A DNA stretch of 8,495 nt from an uncultured Mucilaginibacter sp. (GCA_946479225.1 CAMLFI010000091.1:1-8495), one strand, 5' to 3'. Counted from the stretch's first letter, positions 1 to 6,944 are shown. The notes: generated from the sequence alone by a model not told the origin. Program-made: numbers and translations.

Positions 1-1
1 T

Positions 2-496
2 GCTGCCATAGCCGCTAACACCTGGTACCTGGTAAAAGCGACGGAAAGCCTTACGGGAAAGCCCGTGCCATTGACGGAATATAAACTGGCCCGAAAAGAC
101 CTGTATGTAAAATCTGCCAACCTATCTGCCGCGTTTGAGCGGATGACATCTGAGCCGAAGAGTAAGCAGCGTAATATTAAGGATGTGCACAAATTTGTGG
201 TGCTTAACCATATTCTGTCGTCGTATATAGCCACGGTAGCAGGGGAGGTAACCATTAAGCCCGATTACAAGGCACGGCCGGACGCGCTTAGACTGATAAG
301 GAAGAGTTTGGCGCTGTTAAACGAGTCTGTAAAAAAGTTAGGAGGCACCAAAGTAGAGTTTTACGATGATAAAACCACTTTGCTTTTAGAAGAAAAGCCA
401 GGCACCGTGAACGACGCCCTGCTTAAAGAGCAACTGGAATTTATCAATAAGATCAGCGTTGATATTACCAAGGTTACCGATGCGGTGCTGAAGTAG
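2..496 (+). CDS. FUSC/YccS-family membrane protein, C-terminal fragment
   Basis: The reading frame is open from the first complete codon at base 2 to the TAG at 494-496, so this is the last 164 residues of a gene that begins before the window. A GTG at base 65 could serve as a start but is unlikely, because the frame continues upstream with protein-like sequence (AANTWYLVKATESLTGK). The fragment is hydrophilic, alpha-helical in character and lysine-rich. The stretch around EYKLARKDLYVKSANLSAAF followed by ERMTSEPKSKQ resembles the cytoplasmic C-terminal region after the last membrane helices of Bacteroidota FUSC (YccS/YhfK-like) inner-membrane proteins. The family is related to fusaric-acid/aromatic-acid efflux proteins, but the substrate of most members is unknown. 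No membrane segment lies in the visible part. It converges with the lipoprotein gene, with 22 bp between the stops. The family call rests on recognition of this tail only. Confidence 0.7.
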   Translation, partial: AAIAANTWYLVKATESLTGKPVPLTEYKLARKDLYVKSANLSAAFERMTSEPKSKQRNIKDVHKFVVLNHILSSYIATVAGEVTIKPDYKARPDALRLIRKSLALLNESVKKLGGTKVEFYDDKTTLLLEEKPGTVNDALLKEQLEFINKISVDITKVTDAVLK

Positions 497-518
497 TGGT
501 GTTAGCTAACGAAGAAAA

Positions 519-926
519 TTAATCAATTATTTTTGCCAGGTCGCGGTAAACCAACGTTGGTTCGCCATTGGTATTAATAATATCCAGCTGCAGGTCTTTC
601 AATTCAGCACCGTGATAGCTTATGCCTTTAGTGCGCTTAATTCCTTCCAACTTATTCCAGCTATTGATCAAAACCAAGCTTTTCGCATATATGCCACCGC
701 CGCTAATGTCTACTTTCATATAGTTTTTGTCGGCAATGGTTGTTAAACCCTCAAAGTTGAAAGTGAGGTTTACGGTACCCTTATCCAAAAATTGTCTGAT
801 CAGCTCTTTTTTGTATTGTATTGATGATGGATCAAGCGTCGCAAAAATATTATTCGTATTAGTTGACTTACACGATGATGCTAGTATTGCGCAACTAATA
901 GCGGCAACGATGATAGAACTTTTCAT
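519..926 (-). CDS. small putative lipoprotein, family not recognised
   Basis: The gene encodes 135 residues. The N-terminus has a lysine, a hydrophobic stretch (residues 4-16) and a Cys at position 19 in the context ILASSCKS, a loose lipobox of the type common in Bacteroidota, so export and lipid attachment at Cys19 are likely. The residues after the Cys (KSTNTN) lack the acidic run of the Bacteroidota surface-export signal, so a periplasm-facing location is more likely than the cell surface (inference). The mature part is about 116 residues, with alternating hydrophobic residues (VNLTFNFEGL, YMKVDISGGG, LQLDIINTNGEPTLVY) that suggest a small beta-rich domain. I do not recognise a family or function. 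It lies 61 bp downstream of the HAD phosphatase on the same strand and may be co-transcribed with it. The start ATG (924-926) is the one that gives the signal sequence; no strong ribosome-binding site precedes it. Confidence 0.75.
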   Translation of the reverse strand: MKSSIIVAAISCAILASSCKSTNTNNIFATLDPSSIQYKKELIRQFLDKGTVNLTFNFEGLTTIADKNYMKVDISGGGIYAKSLVLINSWNKLEGIKRTKGISYHGAELKDLQLDIINTNGEPTLVYRDLAKIID

Positions 927-987
927 GATGATCAGGTTTTAATTATATGCAATATAGGCTTTTTCTATTGACCTGACTACATGCCAA

Positions 988-1620
988 CTACAACAATCCA
1001 TTTGCTTTAAAAAACTGTTGGATGTTATCGGGCTCAGTCATTAAATACGTTTGGATCCCTAATTTTTTAGCAACTTCCAAATGCTGCGGACTATCATCAA
1101 TAAAGAGTGTTTCGGCAGGGTTTAGGCTGTTTTCCTGTAATATCTGTTCAAATATTTCAGGATCGGGCTTACGTTTACCTACCAGGTGCGAGTAGTAAAG
1201 CTTTTCAAAAAGATCATCATTATTTTCCATCCCAAACTCCGACTTTAAATAATGGTGCACATAATCATAATGAATGGCGTTAATATTACTCAGCAAAAAA
1301 GTGCGGTATTTGCCTTTTAATTGCGCCAATAGCTCATGATTTCCCTTTGGGATGCCCACAAATATGGCGTTCCATGCGTCATCAATCTGTTGGTCGGTGA
1401 GTTCCGGTTTTTTTGTCAGTTCCCTTATCCGGTCTCTGAAGGCTTTGGGTGTTATCTGCCCACGTTCCAATGCGTTAAAAACATCGTCTTGCTGGCGGTG
1501 GCCATAAAATTCGTGGGCGTTGGTAATGCCCAGCTGTTTCCACGCTTCGGCCACTTTGTTAAAATCTATTTGGTAGATGACATTGCCGTAATCAAAAATT
1601 ATATTTTTTATATTATTCAT
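988..1620 (-). CDS. HAD-superfamily phosphatase, YihX-like (HAD-IA)
   Basis: A cytoplasmic hydrolase of 210 residues, the normal length for this family. All four HAD motifs are visible: motif I IIFDYGNVI with nucleophile Asp10, motif II FLLSN with Ser111, motif III GKRKPDP with Lys151, and motif IV LFIDDS with Asp175 and Asp176. The N-terminus (FDYGNVIYQIDFNKVAEAW) closely resembles E. coli YihX, which dephosphorylates alpha-D-glucose-1-phosphate. As in YihX, the second Asp of the usual DxDx(T/V) motif is Gly (Gly12). The helical cap lies between residues 15 and 90. The substrate here is not known: a sugar phosphate is a fair guess from the resemblance, but HAD enzymes of this group are often broad in specificity. 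The gene is divergent from the tRNA gene and is followed after 61 bp by the lipoprotein gene. ATG 1618-1620 puts motif I at the usual place. Confidence 0.9.
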   Translation of the reverse strand: MNNIKNIIFDYGNVIYQIDFNKVAEAWKQLGITNAHEFYGHRQQDDVFNALERGQITPKAFRDRIRELTKKPELTDQQIDDAWNAIFVGIPKGNHELLAQLKGKYRTFLLSNINAIHYDYVHHYLKSEFGMENNDDLFEKLYYSHLVGKRKPDPEIFEQILQENSLNPAETLFIDDSPQHLEVAKKLGIQTYLMTEPDNIQQFFKANGLL

Positions 1621-1661
1621 AACAAGTAAAGGCTACCTACTAAAGCAGTATTATTTGCAGC

Positions 1662-1669
1662 CAAAAATA
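1662..1669 (-). promoter_or_regulatory. possible -7 box for the HAD phosphatase gene
   Basis: Reading on the minus strand, TATTTTTG fits the Bacteroidota -7 consensus TAnnTTTG exactly and lies 41 bases before the ATG. No TTTG -33 element is seen about 19 bases further upstream, so this is only a weak candidate in A+T-rich DNA. Confidence 0.25.
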
Positions 1670-1735
1670 TAATTATTTAATTAAGTGGATGTTAGGAGGG
1701 AGCCATTAAAAAAAGGAATTTTTAAACAAATACAC

Positions 1736-1766
1736 TTTGTTTTATGAAGGTAAAGTCGTAAAATTG
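1736..1766 (+). promoter_or_regulatory. promoter of the tRNA gene (Bacteroidota -33/-7 type)
   Basis: TTTG at 1736-1739 is followed, after exactly 19 bases, by TAAAATTG at 1759-1766, one mismatch from the Bacteroidota -7 consensus TAnnTTTG. The expected transcription start is near 1773, about 20 bases before the tRNA. The -33 element sits in a perfect inverted repeat, AAACAAA (1724-1730) and TTTGTTT (1736-1742) with a 5-base spacer; this may be chance. Confidence 0.65.
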
Positions 1767-1792
1767 CAGCCTGAAATTTAACAGATTTCACT

Positions 1793-1866
1793 GCGCCTAT
1801 AGCTCAGTTGGTTAGAGTAGAAGACTCATAATCTTTTGGTCCCTGGTTCGAGCCCAGGTGGGCGCA
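1793..1866 (+). tRNA. tRNA with anticodon CAT (elongator Met or Ile2)
   Basis: A full cloverleaf folds by eye. The acceptor stem GCGCCTA (1793-1799) pairs with TGGGCGC (1859-1865), with discriminator A1866. T8 and A9 follow, then D-stem GCTC/GAGT, anticodon stem GAAGA/TCTTT (1820-1824 and 1832-1836), loop CTCATAA with anticodon CAT at 1827-1829, a 5-base variable region, and T-stem CCTGG/CCAGG around TTCGAGC. CCA is not encoded. It is not the initiator: position 1 pairs with 72, and the anticodon stem lacks the three G-C pairs. A CAT anticodon may read AUG (Met), or AUA once TilS converts C34 to lysidine. The C4-G69 and C5-G68 pairs and the ACTCATAATC...TTGGTC sequence are like E. coli tRNA-Ile2, so Ile2 is a real possibility. 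The gene has its own promoter and terminator. Confidence 0.95.
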
Positions 1867-1871
1867 CTTTT

Positions 1872-1909
1872 AACACCTCTTAGTAATAAACTAAGGGGTG
1901 TTTTATTTT
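1872..1909 (+). terminator. intrinsic terminator after the tRNA
   Basis: A 12-bp stem is formed by AACACCTCTTAG (1872-1883) and CTAAGGGGTGTT (1891-1902) with a 7-base loop and one G-T pair, followed by TTTTATTT. On the other strand the hairpin is not followed by a T-run, so it acts in the + direction, ending the tRNA transcript 6 bases after the mature end. Confidence 0.9.
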
Positions 1910-1988
1910 ACCCAATTTTATGCTTGCCTAAATCTGTTTACATAAAGCTTTTAGTCTGTTAATTATTTGATATCTTGGGTCCACAATG

Positions 1989-2008
1989 TTATCAGTATGC
2001 GCTGATAA
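1989..2008. promoter_or_regulatory. 20-bp dyad, possible operator upstream of the sensor kinase
   Basis: TTATCAG (1989-1995) and CTGATAA (2002-2008) are perfect inverted arms of 7 bp with a 6-base spacer (centre about two helical turns wide). No T-run follows, so a terminator is unlikely. It lies about 165 bases before the sensor-kinase ATG, in a region where I find no clean TTTG / TAnnTTTG promoter. A regulator-binding site is inference. Confidence 0.35.
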
Positions 2009-2139
2009 ATAGATTGTTGCAGTTTTGCTTGAAAACGTTGGAAGGGATTTGCTTTTTTATAAAACATATTTAATAAGGTTTTCGTAAACCCGTATATTAC
2101 CCATTCCTAACAAACTATAGATTGCGCCAAAATAAAAGC

Positions 2140-2160
2140 GGCCAATTGATATGGCCAATT
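2140..2160. repeat. 8-bp direct repeat just before the sensor-kinase start
   Basis: GGCCAATT occurs at 2140-2147 and again at 2153-2160, 13 bases apart start to start; the second copy ends 12 bases before the ATG at 2173. The same stretch can also form a short hairpin, GGCCA/TGGCC, with a 7-base loop. It could affect translation or bind a regulator, or be chance. Confidence 0.3.
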
Positions 2161-2172
2161 ATAACCGATAAA

Positions 2173-5100
2173 ATGTGTAAACAACCTAAAAACAGGTATA
2201 ACCTGGGGCTGCTAGTAATTTTAATAATGTTTTTTTGTTGTACGCATTTATATGCACAACAAAATTTATCCGGAAAGCAAAATGTAAAGTTTACCCATAT
2301 CACCACCAGCGACGGGCTATCGCAAAGTACAGTTACATGTATTTTAAAGGATAGGTACGGTTTTATGTGGTTCGGTACAGAGGATGGGCTAAATAAATAT
2401 GATGGCTACCGTTTTACTATTTATCGTAATAAATTAAGTGATAAGAAGAGTATTGCCGGCAATAGTATAACAGTGCTTTATGAAGATAGGGCAGGCAATA
2501 TATGGATAGGTACAAAAGAGGGTTTAAGCAAGTATAATCGCATTGATAATACTTTTATAAACTATTACGCCAGCCTTACCGATCCAAACACATTAACAAA
2601 TGCCAGTATCAATACAATATGCGAAGGCGAAAATGGCAATATGTGGATAGGCACATTTATAAATCTTAACTTATTAAATCCTAAGACAAATAAAATTACC
2701 CATTATATAGCAGACAATAAACCAGGAAGCTTAAGTAATACGCGGGTAACCAGTATAATAAAAGACAGCCGGCACCGCCTATGGGTAGGTACAGATAACG
2801 GGTTAAACCTTTTTAATGCTAAAAGCGGGAAGTTCACCACTTATCTTCATAATGATCTTGATAAAAATAGCATAAGCAGCGGTAACGTAAAAGTTATGAC
2901 CGACGCCGGCGATGGCAAGTTGATTATTGGAACCAATGATGCCGGTTTGGATATATTTAATATACAAACCGGCATTTTTAGCCATCACCTTGCAAAAAAA
3001 GGCGACACTTCAAGTATTAGTCACAACACTGTTCATGCCCTTGCTAAAACTAATGGCGGTAATTTTTGGGTTGGTACCGAAGAAGGTCTTGATTTTTATA
3101 ACGCCGGTGATGATAAATTCACCACTTATAAAAATTCTTCGGCCGATAATACAAGTTTAAGCGGTTCATCAGTAAGAGCGGTATTGGTGGATGATCTGGG
3201 TACATTATGGGCGGCCGCAAGTTCTGCCGGAATAAGTAAGTATGACAAAAGTCTGCCTTTATTTAAAGTGTATCGCTATTTGTATGGTGATAAAAGAGGG
3301 CTGTCTGGCAGAGAAGTAACTTCATTTGCTGATGCAGATAACGGCAATATGTGGGTTGGTACCGACGGGGGGGGCGTAAATTTATTTGATACAAAGAATA
3401 ATACATTTAGTTATTACCGGTACCGCGAAAATGTAAAGAACGGCATATCTGCTGACAATGTACTTGCCCTTTTAAAAAGCAAAACAGGTAACCGTTTGTG
3501 GATAGGCAGTTATACCGGCGGATTGGATCTGTTTGATATTGATAAAAACAAGTTCACCAATTTTACAAAGGGCAATCGTGTCGATCAATTATCTGATGAG
3601 AGGGTGTTTGCTTTAATGGAGGATGGTAAAAATAATTTGTGGATAGGTACAAACGGTGGGGGTGTTAATATACTTGACCCCAGTCTAAAAAAAGTTGCCA
3701 AAATTAGAAGCGAGTACAACAACGATAAAACCATAAGCAGTGATGTAATACGCTGTTTTTACGAAGATAAAAACGGCGACATCTGGATTGGTACTTACAA
3801 CGCCGGAATTAGTGTTTACCATACAGCAACACATACTATAAGCAGGCTTAATAAGGCCAACAGTAACCTTTCAAACAATATTATTTTTAGTATCACAGGC
3901 GACAAAAATGGCAATGTATGGGTAGCTACCGGTGGTGGGTTAAATAAGTTTTTACCCGGCAAAAATCAATTTATAGCCTATACAACCACAAACGGACTGG
4001 CAAATAATAATATTTACAGTATGGTTTATGATAATGACGGTTATATGTGGTTAAGCACCAGCATGGGGTTAAGCCGTTTTGATATTAAAAAAAATACTTT
4101 TAAAAACTTTACATTAAAAAATGGCTTGCAGGACCACGAGTTTAAACTAAACGCGGGTTTAATGTCGCGTGCAGGCGAGATTTACTTTGGTGGCGTAAAT
4201 GGCTTCAACCGCATTGACCCCAGGTACATACCCGAGAATAGAAATATTCCAAAAGTGATAATAACAGGTTTCGAACTGTTCAATAAACCAGTGGTTGCCG
4301 GTTTGGCCAATTCTCCTCTAAAACAGTCTATTGGTGACACACGTGTTATTACTTTAAACCATGCTCAATCAATATTCACGTTTGAATTTTCAGCTTTAAA
4401 CTATACAGTACCCGAAGACAACAGTTATGCTTACATGCTTGAAGGTTTTGAAACGGACTGGAATTATGTAGGTAGTCAGCATAGAGCCACGTATACAAAT
4501 CTTAATGCCGGCACATATACTTTTAGGGTTAAAGCAGCCAATAATGATGAGGTTTGGAATGAAAAGGGCACCGCTTTACAAATTATAATATTACCGCCGT
4601 TTTGGTTAACCTGGTGGTTTAAGGCGTTGGTAGTTTTATTTATTATGGTTGTATTATATGTTGTATATAACTACAGGGTAAAAACTATAAAAGCCCAAAA
4701 AGTTGTGTTGGAAAGGCAGGTTACCCGGCGCACCCAAGAAGTGCTGAACCAGGCAGAGGATCTGAAAAAATTAAATAATGATCTGATAGAACAAACAGAA
4801 GAACTGCAAACGCTAAATGAAGAGCTGCATGAGCAACGCCTGCAAGAGGAGAAGGCCCATGCAAGTGCCGAACAGGCTAGATTGGATGCTGAACGTGCAA
4901 ACAAAGCCAAGAGTATATTTTTAGCCACTATGAGCCATGAAATACGTACACCGATGAACGGTGTTATTGGAATGGCCGCACTACTTGGCGAAACTAAACT
5001 CAATGAAGAGCAACACGAGTATGCAGAAACCATTATCCACAGCGGCGAGGCACTATTGAATGTTATAAACGGGATACTTGATTTCTCAAAGATCGAATCG

Positions 5101-6438
5101 GGTAAAATGGATCTTGACCCACACGAATTTGAATTAAGAATTTGTATTGAAGAGGTGTTTGATCTGTTTGCCAAAAAAACCGCCGAAAATAACATCGACC
5201 TTATTTACCAAATTGATCATCGTTTGCCATCATTACTGATTGCTGATGGTATGCGCCTGCGGCAAATATTGATCAACCTGATAAACAACGCTATTAAATT
5301 TACACACGCAGGCGAAGTCTTTTTAAATGTCACACTGGTTAATCAGACCGGTAGTGAGTTAGAACTGGCTTTCGAGGTGGTTGATACAGGTATAGGTATA
5401 CCGGAAGAAAAGTTACCACAATTATTCGAGGCATTTACGCAGGTCGATTCGTCAATAACACGTAAATACGGCGGCACCGGTTTAGGACTGGCAATTAGCA
5501 AACGACTTATACAGCTAATGGGGGGGGCAATAACCGTAGAAAGCGAAGAGAATAAAGGCACCAAATTTAAATTTACTATAAAGTGCGATGCTTTGCAGCA
5601 TGATCGCCTGGAGGCATCTGCACTTCCTGATATCAAGGATAAAAACATCTTAATAGTTGACGATAATGCAACTAACTTAAAAGTATTAAAAGGGCAATTG
5701 GAGATATGGAACCTTAATACCACTTCTACTCACTCAGCGGCTGAAGCCCTGGCACTTTTAAAAGCCGGAAGTGTTTTTGATATGATAATTACCGATATGC
5801 AAATGCCCGAAATGGACGGCCTTGCATTTACCAGGATAATTAAAAAAATGTATCCCCTTATACCGGTAATTTTATTGAGCTCAGTAGGCAATGAATCACA
5901 AAAAAATTATCCAAACTTATTTGCCGCCACGCTAACTAAACCGGTTAAGCAGCACCACTTAAGCATGGCCATACAAAATGAGTTTAAGCATAAACAGTAT
6001 TTAGATAATAGCGAGCACAAAACAACTTCGGTTTTATCTGTTGATTTTGCTGTTGAGAACCCGGCCAGCATATTGGTGGCAGAGGACAATTTGATCAATC
6101 AAAAACTCATAATGAGAATTTTGGAAAAGCTCGGATTTGAAGCAACACTGACAAATAATGGACGTGAGGTGCTGGATGAGCTTAACAGGAAGATACATGA
6201 TATTATACTGATGGATATACAGATGCCCGAGTTAGATGGGTTGGAAACAACGCGTATTATTCGTAAAATGGACAATATTACGCAGCCATATATCGTAGCT
6301 ATGACGGCTAACGCGATGCCCGAAGACCGCGAGGAATGCTTTGCAGCGGGCATGGATGGTTATGTTTCAAAACCGGTTAAGTTGGAGTTGCTTATAAATG
6401 TATTGCGCGAGGGCCACAAAGCCCAAAAGGATAAATAA
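2173..6438 (+). CDS. HTCS-like hybrid sensor kinase: two-propeller sensor, dual receivers, no AraC domain
   Basis: A membrane sensor histidine kinase of 1421 residues. The ATG at 2173 was chosen over an upstream TTG (2122) because it starts a clean signal peptide (residues 1-28, cleavage likely after LYA). Residues about 36-683 hold 14 Reg_prop blades with the recurring pattern (M/I/L)W(I/V)GT..GL..(Y/F)(D/N), enough for two seven-bladed propellers as in HTCS sensors; blade 7 (LWAAASSAG) is the most degenerate. A Y_Y_Y domain (about 736-806) precedes the membrane helix (about 814-832) and a coiled coil (about 837-900). The kinase core has H-box His922 ([10 protein letters not shown]), an N-box with Asn1038/Asn1039, G1 DTGIGIP at 1071-1077 and G2 GGTGLGL at 1100-1106. 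Receiver 1 has Asp1163/1164, phosphoacceptor Asp1208 and Lys1256; receiver 2 has Glu1304/Asp1305, Asp1348 and Lys1400. The protein ends just after receiver 2, without the AraC-type HTH of classical HTCS and without an Hpt domain. Output therefore probably needs a separate partner (inference). The ligand is unknown; the GH31 neighbour suggests a glycan fragment. Confidence 0.93.
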   Translation: MCKQPKNRYNLGLLVILIMFFCCTHLYAQQNLSGKQNVKFTHITTSDGLSQSTVTCILKDRYGFMWFGTEDGLNKYDGYRFTIYRNKLSDKKSIAGNSITVLYEDRAGNIWIGTKEGLSKYNRIDNTFINYYASLTDPNTLTNASINTICEGENGNMWIGTFINLNLLNPKTNKITHYIADNKPGSLSNTRVTSIIKDSRHRLWVGTDNGLNLFNAKSGKFTTYLHNDLDKNSISSGNVKVMTDAGDGKLIIGTNDAGLDIFNIQTGIFSHHLAKKGDTSSISHNTVHALAKTNGGNFWVGTEEGLDFYNAGDDKFTTYKNSSADNTSLSGSSVRAVLVDDLGTLWAAASSAGISKYDKSLPLFKVYRYLYGDKRGLSGREVTSFADADNGNMWVGTDGGGVNLFDTKNNTFSYYRYRENVKNGISADNVLALLKSKTGNRLWIGSYTGGLDLFDIDKNKFTNFTKGNRVDQLSDERVFALMEDGKNNLWIGTNGGGVNILDPSLKKVAKIRSEYNNDKTISSDVIRCFYEDKNGDIWIGTYNAGISVYHTATHTISRLNKANSNLSNNIIFSITGDKNGNVWVATGGGLNKFLPGKNQFIAYTTTNGLANNNIYSMVYDNDGYMWLSTSMGLSRFDIKKNTFKNFTLKNGLQDHEFKLNAGLMSRAGEIYFGGVNGFNRIDPRYIPENRNIPKVIITGFELFNKPVVAGLANSPLKQSIGDTRVITLNHAQSIFTFEFSALNYTVPEDNSYAYMLEGFETDWNYVGSQHRATYTNLNAGTYTFRVKAANNDEVWNEKGTALQIIILPPFWLTWWFKALVVLFIMVVLYVVYNYRVKTIKAQKVVLERQVTRRTQEVLNQAEDLKKLNNDLIEQTEELQTLNEELHEQRLQEEKAHASAEQARLDAERANKAKSIFLATMSHEIRTPMNGVIGMAALLGETKLNEEQHEYAETIIHSGEALLNVINGILDFSKIESGKMDLDPHEFELRICIEEVFDLFAKKTAENNIDLIYQIDHRLPSLLIADGMRLRQILINLINNAIKFTHAGEVFLNVTLVNQTGSELELAFEVVDTGIGIPEEKLPQLFEAFTQVDSSITRKYGGTGLGLAISKRLIQLMGGAITVESEENKGTKFKFTIKCDALQHDRLEASALPDIKDKNILIVDDNATNLKVLKGQLEIWNLNTTSTHSAAEALALLKAGSVFDMIITDMQMPEMDGLAFTRIIKKMYPLIPVILLSSVGNESQKNYPNLFAATLTKPVKQHHLSMAIQNEFKHKQYLDNSEHKTTSVLSVDFAVENPASILVAEDNLINQKLIMRILEKLGFEATLTNNGREVLDELNRKIHDIILMDIQMPELDGLETTRIIRKMDNITQPYIVAMTANAMPEDREECFAAGMDGYVSKPVKLELLINVLREGHKAQKDK
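3367..3374 (+). repeat. G8 homopolymer inside the sensor-kinase gene (blade 8)
   Basis: Eight consecutive G encode Gly399-Gly401 in an otherwise A+T-rich gene. Losing one G brings TAA at 3377-3379 into frame; gaining one brings TGA at 3387-3389 into frame. The product would stop just after the first seven blades. Confidence 0.8.
5520..5527 (+). repeat. G8 homopolymer inside the sensor-kinase gene (after the G2 box)
   Basis: Eight consecutive G start at the last base of Met1116 and run through two Gly codons. Losing one G brings TAA at 5531-5533 into frame; gaining one brings TAA at 5553-5555 into frame. The truncated protein would keep the sensor and most of the ATPase domain but lose both receivers. 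Confidence 0.8.
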
Positions 6439-6462
6439 ATATAGTCTTATCTTGCCTCTTGA

Positions 6463-6488
6463 TAGTTTAATCATTAAACTACGTTTTT
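6463..6488 (+). terminator. weak intrinsic terminator after the sensor-kinase gene
   Basis: TAGTTTAA (6463-6470) and TTAAACTA (6474-6481) form a perfect 8-bp stem with a 3-base loop, followed two bases later by TTTTT (6484-6488). It begins 25 bases after the stop codon. The stem is A+T-rich and thus weak, but place and T-run fit. If real, the GH31 gene is transcribed separately. Confidence 0.45.
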
Positions 6489-6536
6489 GCCTTGTTACAA
6501 AAAATATCTGCAGATTAACGACGGCATTTTAACCGT

Positions 6537-6589
6537 TATAGTAATATTTCTTAAGAGAGGTGAATTTTCAGTATGGTAATATTCCTTAA
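6537..6589 (+). repeat. 18-bp imperfect direct repeat, 35-bp period
   Basis: The units at 6537-6554 (TATAGTAATATTTCTTAA) and 6572-6589 (TATGGTAATATTCCTTAA) match at 16 of 18 positions. Looser GTAAT...TTAA sequences follow at 6597 and 6621. The DNA is A+T-rich, so the looser copies count for little. Confidence 0.5.
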
Positions 6590-6599
6590 TAAAAAGGTA

Positions 6600-6630
6600 A
6601 TTTTATTAATCTTTAAATGGGTAATAAAAT
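6600..6630. repeat. 9-bp inverted repeat in the intergenic region
   Basis: ATTTTATTA (6600-6608) and TAATAAAAT (6622-6630) are perfect inverted arms with a 13-base spacer. There is no G-C pair in the stem and no T-run after it, so it is a poor terminator; a protein-binding dyad or chance are the alternatives. Confidence 0.3.
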
Positions 6631-6867
6631 GTTAATTCGAAATGCCAATTTTATCTTAAATATCAGCAATTGCGAGTGTTCGGGAATCCATATTATGTGG
6701 AGTCTAAACAGAAAGATATTAAACTAATTCATTCGCAAATGATAGGATTTTTAAATGTTAATTATTAGAAAAATGCAGTTCGATTCAAGCTTTTGGGTAG
6801 CATCAAAGACGAACCTGGTAAGTAAACAATGAGGGTACACCAGGCTTCATTTTAGTATAAGCGGGTT

Positions 6868-6903
6868 AAGCCGCGTTATCAATAGATGCGCGGCTTTATT
6901 ATT
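6868..6903 (+). terminator. terminator-like hairpin in the leader of the GH31 gene
   Basis: AAGCCGCG (6868-6875) and CGCGGCTT (6889-6896) form a perfect 8-bp G+C-rich stem with a 13-base loop, followed by TATTATT. It lies 430 bases after the kinase stop but only 48 bases before the GH31 ATG. It may be an attenuator in the GH31 leader, or end an unseen short transcript. An alternative short stem, GCGG (6861-6864) with CCGC (6871-6874), would exclude it. Confidence 0.5.
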
Positions 6904-6944
6904 GATACACTATCGCCTAAACGACATTAAATACAAATAAACAA

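Larger units (their letters stand above)
6439..6944. other. 506-bp intergenic region between sensor kinase and GH31 gene
   Basis: No gene of ordinary size is seen on either strand. From left to right it holds a weak terminator (6463-6488), an 18-bp imperfect direct repeat (6537-6554 and 6572-6589), a 20-codon ORF with a Shine-Dalgarno-like sequence (6573-6635), a 9-bp inverted repeat (6600-6630), a short loose pairing CCTGGT/ACCAGG (6814-6819 and 6839-6844), and a terminator-like hairpin (6868-6896). I found no TTTG / TAnnTTTG promoter pair with proper spacing. Such length and structure suggest that regulation of the GH31 gene takes place here (inference). Confidence 0.5.

Noticed and set aside
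65..67. GTG at 65 as the true start of the first gene
   Set aside because: The frame stays open to the window edge with protein-like sequence upstream, and the product is a family tail, not a whole protein.
501..510. Perfect palindrome GTTAGCTAAC between the convergent genes
   Set aside because: A 10-bp palindrome without loop or T-run is not a terminator, and one such site is expected by chance.
727..942. 71-codon open frame on the plus strand
   Set aside because: It is antisense to the lipoprotein gene and has no recognisable domain or upstream signal.
1336..1629. 97-codon open frame on the plus strand
   Set aside because: It is antisense to the HAD phosphatase, whose catalytic motifs cover the same DNA.
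2122..2172. TTG at 2122 as start of the sensor kinase, adding 17 residues
   Set aside because: The added residues would place a polar stretch before the signal peptide, while the ATG at 2173 gives a normal short basic N-terminus and hydrophobic core.
4087..4094. A8 run in the kinase gene as a third slippage site
   Set aside because: A-runs of this length are common in A+T-rich Lys codon stretches and carry little weight compared with the G8 runs.
2340..4215. Recurrent DNA such as TGGATAGGTAC suggesting tandem or CRISPR-like repeats
   Set aside because: The recurrence comes from the 14 propeller blades; spacing and sequence follow the protein repeat, without identical repeats and unique spacers.
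4671..5195. 174-codon open frame on the minus strand
   Set aside because: It lies fully inside the kinase gene, is rich in Ser and Cys, and has no domain of its own; the kinase frame has clear catalytic motifs over the same bases.
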